NCBI GenBank assembly: GCA_001917905.1
Contig: MNEX01000118.1
Coordinates: 1 to 38,363 of the forward strand
Source: Acidobacteria bacterium 13_1_40CM_65_14
GTDB taxonomy: Bacteria; Acidobacteriota; Vicinamibacteria; Vicinamibacterales; CAVVIG01
DNA: 38,363 nucleotides
Reading direction: 5' to 3'
Positions 33,751 through 38,363 of this stretch are shown one piece after another (position 1 is the stretch's first letter; each line of letters begins with the position of its first letter). The position numbers and the translations under genes are program-made. The notes beneath the pieces are model-generated. The model did no database searches. It was not told the DNA's origin and was given only the letters and a program-made list of their open reading frames with translations.

Positions 33751-34955
33751 TGTTTCGCAACATGGCGTACGCCGGGGTCTCCGCCGCGAGCGCCGGCCTC
33801 CTTCTCATCTTGTTCATCGCCGCCGGCCGGACGCTCGGCGACGTCGAGTTCGGCAAGTTCTCCTTCGCGCTCGCGCTCGGCACGATCTTCGAGACGCTGA
33901 TGGATTTCGGCCTGCATCAGGTGACGATCCGCGCCGTCGCGCGCGACCGGTCGCAGGCCACGGCGCTCCTGCATCACACACTCGGCATCAAGCTGGTCTG
34001 GACGACCGGCGCGCTCGTCGCACTCGTGGCGACGGCGACGATCCTTCGCTCCGAGTGGGACGTCCGGCTCGCCTGCTATCTCCTCGGCGGATCGCTCGTG
34101 CTCCGCTCGTACATGCTCACCATCCGTGGCGTCCTGCAAGGACTGGAACGCTTTGGATGGGACAGCTTCGTCGTCGTCACGGACCGCGCGATTCTTCTCA
34201 TCGTTGGCGTGGCGGCGCTCGCAGCCGGCGGCGGACTACGAAGTCTCGCCATGGCATTCGTCGTCGCGCGCGGCGTCGCGCTCGCGCTGTCGGCGTGGAT
34301 GACGCACACCCATCTGGGCGGCCTCGGCCTCCGCTTCGACCGCGCGATCTGGCGGGAGCTGCAGACGACGGCCCTGCCACTTGGATTCTTCCTCGTCGTC
34401 TTGAATCTGTATTCGTACGTGGACGCCGTGATGCTCGGCGTCATGCGGACCGACGTCGAAACGGGTCTCTACACGGCCGCGTACCGCGTGTATGAAGGCC
34501 TGAGCTACGCGCCGTCTGTCATCGCCGCCGTGCTCACGCCGCGGTTGTCCGCGCTCTTTGTGTCCGATCGCATCCGGCATCGACGGCTGGCCCTCGTGGG
34601 CCTCGCCGGATCGACGGCGCTCGCCGTGGCCGTCGGCACGGTGGCCTATCAGTTCGCGACGCCGCTGATGACGCGCCTCTTCGGCGAAGATTTCGCCCCG
34701 GCCGCCGCGCCGTTTCGTATCCTGTGTGTCGGTCTTGGGTTCGTGTTTGCGATCTGGGTGCTGCACGCGATTGCGATCTCCGTCAACCGCGAGCGGCTGC
34801 TCCTGACAACCGGCATCATCGGACTCGTGGTGAACGTCGGCTTGAATTTCTATTTGATTCCGCATCAGGGTGCGAGCGGCGCCGCGCTCGCGACGGTCGC
34901 GGGTGAGGGCGTGAGCCTCGTGGTGCTCGTCATCGGATTGTGGACCCACATGTGA
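33750..34955 (+). CDS. Wzx-type polysaccharide flippase (oligosaccharide/MOP family)
   Basis: MFRNMAYAGVSAASAGLLLILFIAAGRTLGDVEFGKFSFALALGTIFETLMDFGLHQVTIRAVARDRS; TGATG overlap with preceding gene. Confidence 0.9.
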   Translation: MFRNMAYAGVSAASAGLLLILFIAAGRTLGDVEFGKFSFALALGTIFETLMDFGLHQVTIRAVARDRSQATALLHHTLGIKLVWTTGALVALVATATILRSEWDVRLACYLLGGSLVLRSYMLTIRGVLQGLERFGWDSFVVVTDRAILLIVGVAALAAGGGLRSLAMAFVVARGVALALSAWMTHTHLGGLGLRFDRAIWRELQTTALPLGFFLVVLNLYSYVDAVMLGVMRTDVETGLYTAAYRVYEGLSYAPSVIAAVLTPRLSALFVSDRIRHRRLALVGLAGSTALAVAVGTVAYQFATPLMTRLFGEDFAPAAAPFRILCVGLGFVFAIWVLHAIAISVNRERLLLTTGIIGLVVNVGLNFYLIPHQGASGAALATVAGEGVSLVVLVIGLWTHM

Positions 34956-36571
34956 CTCGTCTTCGTGTCGCGCTGTTCCTTTTGCTGTTCGCGTCGTACG
35001 CGTACTTCTACCAGGCCGGCGGCTGGAATCAGAACTCGCGCTTCAATCTCGTGCGCGCGATCACGAACGACCGCTCCCTTCAGGTGGATCCCTATCACCG
35101 GAGTACCGGCGACCAGGCGCTCTTCGACGGCCACTACTACTCCGACAAAGCGCCGGGATTGTCATTTGCGGCGCTGCCGATTGTCGCGATCGCGCGCGTG
35201 GTCCTGCACGCGCGCGGCGGCGACGCCGAGTCGTACGAGGGCATCGCACTGCTGTCGTGGCTCGCGACGGTTTTTACCGCCGGCCTGTTCACCGCGCTTG
35301 CTGCGGTGACGCTGTTCAACTTGTGCCTCGAGCTCGACGCCACACCCAGCGGCGCGCTGTTCGCGGCGCTCACCTTCGGCCTCGCCACGCCGATGTGGCC
35401 GCTGGCCACGCTGTTCATTGGCCACGCGTTCTCGGCGGCGTGTCTCGTGTTCGCATTCGCCGCGGCGACGCGGATTGGAGTCGTTCGGCTAACCGCCTTC
35501 GCCGAGGCTAGCTTCAGCGAAGGCGGAAGCTTTACGCGGAGGTGGAAGCCTTCCCGCCTCCGCTCGCCTGCGAAGACAGCGAGCTCCGCCGAGGCACGCC
35601 GAAGCGTCTTCGGCGCGAAGGCGGCGCGCTACGAAGCCGGTCTTGGCCTCGTCGTCGGCCTTGCCGCGGGCTGGGCTACGGTCTCGGAGTTCCCGGCTGC
35701 CGTTCCGGCCGTTGTGCTCGCGATCTACGCAGCCATCAACGCCTGGCCGCTCGGGCGGGAGCGCGCGCTGAGGATTCTCGGTGCGCTGGTCGCGGGCGCG
35801 GCCGCGTGCGCCGCAGTGCTGATGGCGTATCAGTACGCGTGTTTTGGGTCGCCGTTTCACATCGCGTACTCGAGCGAACAGTCAGGATTCGAAGGCATGC
35901 AGACCGGCGTCTTCGGGATCCACGTTCCGAGCATTGCCGCGCTATGGCGGATTCTGTTCGGCCGGTACCGCGGCCTGCTGCCACTCGCGCCGGCGCTGAT
36001 GTTTGCACCTCTTGGATTGATCGCGATGATTCGGACGCCTGCACGGCGGGCAGCCATCGTCGCGATGATCATCGCCGTGTATTACGTCCTGCTGAATGCG
36101 AGCTACACCTACTGGGAGGGCGGCTGGTCGTACGGGCCGCGACATCTCTCACCGGCGATTCCGTTTCTCTGCCTCGGCCTCGCGAGGCTCTGGACGATCG
36201 CGCCGCGTTCCGCGCGCGCAGTTCTCGCCGGCTTCTCGGCGTACGGCGCGGCGCTGTCGCTCGTCGGGGCCGCGACGATGGCGCAGCCGCCGGCGTCGTT
36301 TCAGCGACCGTTGACCGAGCTCTTGTTGCCCGCGTTTCGCGACGGGGATCTGTCGCTCAACACACAGCGGTTCACCGACAGCGGAGCGAGCGCCCTGCGC
36401 GCCCACGTCGATCCGAAAGCGGCGTGGAATCTTGGCATGAAGGCCGGGTTGGACGGTCACGCCAGTCTGATTCCGCTGGCGATCGTCTGGCTAGTGGCGA
36501 GTCTCCTCGGATTCACCACCGGGCGGCTTCGTTGTCGCGGCCCGAAGATCGTCGTCGATGGCTTGTCGTGA
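34940..36571 (+). CDS. Multi-TM GT-C-like membrane protein with palindrome-encoded insertion
   Basis: MDPHVTRLRVALFLLLFASYAYFYQAGGWNQNSRFNLVRAI; insertion [49 protein letters not shown]. Confidence 0.82.
   Translation: MDPHVTRLRVALFLLLFASYAYFYQAGGWNQNSRFNLVRAITNDRSLQVDPYHRSTGDQALFDGHYYSDKAPGLSFAALPIVAIARVVLHARGGDAESYEGIALLSWLATVFTAGLFTALAAVTLFNLCLELDATPSGALFAALTFGLATPMWPLATLFIGHAFSAACLVFAFAAATRIGVVRLTAFAEASFSEGGSFTRRWKPSRLRSPAKTASSAEARRSVFGAKAARYEAGLGLVVGLAAGWATVSEFPAAVPAVVLAIYAAINAWPLGRERALRILGALVAGAAACAAVLMAYQYACFGSPFHIAYSSEQSGFEGMQTGVFGIHVPSIAALWRILFGRYRGLLPLAPALMFAPLGLIAMIRTPARRAAIVAMIIAVYYVLLNASYTYWEGGWSYGPRHLSPAIPFLCLGLARLWTIAPRSARAVLAGFSAYGAALSLVGAATMAQPPASFQRPLTELLLPAFRDGDLSLNTQRFTDSGASALRAHVDPKAAWNLGMKAGLDGHASLIPLAIVWLVASLLGFTTGRLRCRGPKIVVDGLS
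35486..35632. repeat. Family L-related palindromic sequence inside CDS
   Basis: cggctaaccgccttcgccgaggcta (24/25 identical to the ttcA 3' arm), then gaagcttccgcc-type inverted words. Confidence 0.75.
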
Positions 36572-36618
36572 CGAGTACCCAATCAGCTTATACGGACCGC
36601 TAGAAACCGGCGTTGCGC

Positions 36619-37683
36619 TTATCGGCGCCGGATCAGGAACCCGCCGGTCACCATCGCGCGCGGATCCCACGTCAGCGTCGGGGGCAACTCGAGGGTCTGC
36701 GTAATCGACTTGAAGAAGGTGTCGGCGATCCGTTGATAGCCGGCGGCGGTCGGATGCAAGCCATCGAAGTCGATGAGGGTGGTCGTGTCGCCGTTGAAGG
36801 CCGGGTATACGTCGACGAGCGTCACGCCTTCGGCCGCAGCCAGCGATCGCAATCGATTGTTGTACGGCTCGACGAACGCGGCGGCGTTGCCTCGGCGCGG
36901 ACAGCATGCGAGCGGGTTCTGCGGCGGCAGCGTGGCCAGGAATACGCGAAGCCCCCGGCTCTTTGCATCGCGTACCATGAACTGCATCGCGGATACTGCG
37001 GGATCCACGGCCTTCGCTTCTCCGAACAGGAGATCGTTGGCGCCCTCCATCAGCAGCAGAACTTCGTAGCCGGCTCCGGCGAGCACGCCCGACAAACGGC
37101 TCCGGCCTTGGATCGCCTGTTCGCCGCTGAGACCCTGATTGCGCACGAACGGCGTCTGCGCCGTGTAGCGGCCGACCAACGCGACCTCGAGACGGCGAGG
37201 ATACGCAGACCCCGGGTCGACGAGGAATCCGCCGGTAAACGGATTGAGGCCAAGACCGGGAATCTCGCCGGTGGTCATGCTGTCGCCGAACGCGACGACT
37301 CGCGTGAGGCTGATCCTTGGCGGTGATGTGACGGTGATCGTGAACGTGCAGGGCGCGGTGCGTTGGCGCGCATCGGTCGCAAGGCACGTGACGGTCGACG
37401 TCCCGACCGGAAACGCCCCACCGCTCTGCGGGGTGCAGCTCACGGTGACTGGCGGCGCGCCGGAGATGGCCGTCGCCTGACCGTAGACGACGACCGTGGG
37501 CTCACCGCGCAGCGACGCCACGGTCACCGGCTGCGGACACGTAATCTCGACGGCGGCCGGATCCGGCGGCGGCGGTGGCGGCGGAGTCGGAGTGTTCGGA
37601 CCAGTGCAGCGCAGCGTCGCGGTCGCCGCGAGAAGAATGAGGAGAGTCGAGAAGCGGCCTGTTCCGGGCAACCTTCGAACCAT
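36619..37683 (-). CDS. SGNH/GDSL hydrolase with N-terminal Ig/HYR-like domain
   Basis: Signal peptide; VVAFGDSMTTGEIPGLG, LLLMEGANDLLFGE, DFDGLHPTAAGYQRIADTFF. Confidence 0.88.
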   Translation of the reverse strand: MVRRLPGTGRFSTLLILLAATATLRCTGPNTPTPPPPPPPDPAAVEITCPQPVTVASLRGEPTVVVYGQATAISGAPPVTVSCTPQSGGAFPVGTSTVTCLATDARQRTAPCTFTITVTSPPRISLTRVVAFGDSMTTGEIPGLGLNPFTGGFLVDPGSAYPRRLEVALVGRYTAQTPFVRNQGLSGEQAIQGRSRLSGVLAGAGYEVLLLMEGANDLLFGEAKAVDPAVSAMQFMVRDAKSRGLRVFLATLPPQNPLACCPRRGNAAAFVEPYNNRLRSLAAAEGVTLVDVYPAFNGDTTTLIDFDGLHPTAAGYQRIADTFFKSITQTLELPPTLTWDPRAMVTGGFLIRRR

Positions 37684-37759
37684 TACTAGTCAGGCAGCAG
37701 TCAGGCACGAGACAACATTACTAGTCAGGCAGCAGTCAGGCATGAGACAACATTACTAG
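37681..37759. repeat. 35-bp tandem repeat (2.3 copies) carrying the GDSL gene start codon
   Basis: cattactagtcaggcagcagtcaggca(c/t)gagacaa x2 plus cattactag. Confidence 0.93.
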
Positions 37760-37779
37760 CGTGGCCGCGCGCAAAAAGC

Positions 37780-37878
37780 AAAAGGCCGAAGGCTGCGACA
37801 TACTCGCACGCCCTCGGCCTCTCTCTTCGCCCTTAGCCCTACGCGTCTTGCCCTTAGCTCGAAGCCCTAAGCCCTGAC
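37780..37878. repeat. Nested palindromic/tandem intergenic sequence
   Basis: aaggccgaaggctgcgac...cgcacgccctcggcct, then cccttagccctacgcgtcttgcccttagctcgaagccctaagccctga. Confidence 0.6.
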
Positions 37879-37881
37879 TTG

Positions 37882-38363
37882 TTACTCGCGCCAGAGGAAC
37901 GGCGGCCAGCTGCCGCCGCCGTCGCCGGGCCACGGGATGAGCACGACGCCGGTGCGCTCGTGGATTGGCGCGTTGTTGTCGGCGCGCGTCGAACCAGCGG
38001 CCACCATGAACCCGACCGTCTCACCACGCGCCGGAACGTAACCGGTCAGCGGGGCCCACGACGAGTTGTAGAACCAGCCGCGGGAGATCTCAGAAGGGGC
38101 GCCGAGCCCCTTGTCGGTCTGGCACGGACGTAGACGCTCGCCGCCGGTGCCGTACCACTGACCGCCGATCTTCTCGAAGATCCAAATCGTCGACTCCTGC
38201 AGCGCGCCGCCGATATCGACGCCCGGCCAGCCGCAACGCTTCGTGTGGTCGATGTGGAAGGTGCCGCCGCTCATCGCCAGCGACGTAATGGACGAGGTCA
38301 CTGGCCAGCCGCGAACGTCGGGACTGCCGCCGACGATGCGAACCTTGCTGAGCGCGAAGTCAC
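37882..38363 (-). CDS. Hypothetical protein, 5' end beyond window
   Basis: Frame stays open to the window end (DFALSKVRIVGGSPDVRGWPVTSSITSLAMSGGTFHIDHTKRCGWPG...). Confidence 0.7.
   Translation of the reverse strand, partial: DFALSKVRIVGGSPDVRGWPVTSSITSLAMSGGTFHIDHTKRCGWPGVDIGGALQESTIWIFEKIGGQWYGTGGERLRPCQTDKGLGAPSEISRGWFYNSSWAPLTGYVPARGETVGFMVAAGSTRADNNAPIHERTGVVLIPWPGDGGGSWPPFLWRE

Noticed and set aside
37681-37759. CRISPR-like 35-bp direct repeats
   Set aside because: Head-to-tail identical units without spacers.

Overview
High-GC bacterial chromosome segment, probably Acidobacteriota-like (inferred from gene content and style, not demonstrated). It holds about 30 ordinary CDSs: polyprenyl synthase, TatD, adenosine deaminase family, GH27, MetRS, LarC, RadC, DapF, GlpD, Dtd, TtcA, and a ~20 kb glycan/polysaccharide region from about 16.8 to 36.6 kb. 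No rRNA, tRNA, CRISPR array or transposase gene was recognised. The unusual part is the DNA between, and sometimes inside, these genes. There are at least ten sequence-distinct kinds of 40-170 bp imperfect palindrome. Most consist of a short unit (7-11 nt, usually 9) repeated in quasi-tandem on one arm and reverse-complemented on the other. Three observations suggest some are or were mobile. (1) The copy at 2381-2497 is flanked by an 11-bp direct repeat, and removing element plus one repeat restores an ATG and signal peptide of a metallo-beta-lactamase-fold gene. (2) A 150-bp copy at 9279-9428 aligns without gaps (about 84% by hand count) to the reverse complement of 24937-25086, with sharp edges, and in both places the element edge supplies the TAG stop of the neighbouring gene. 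(3) The elements at ~1874-1968 and ~15124-15219 share loop sequence as well as stems. Other palindromes lie in frame inside proteins, for example VRHVSDT in two adjacent genes and VRLTAFAEA in two unrelated proteins. All alignments were done by eye.
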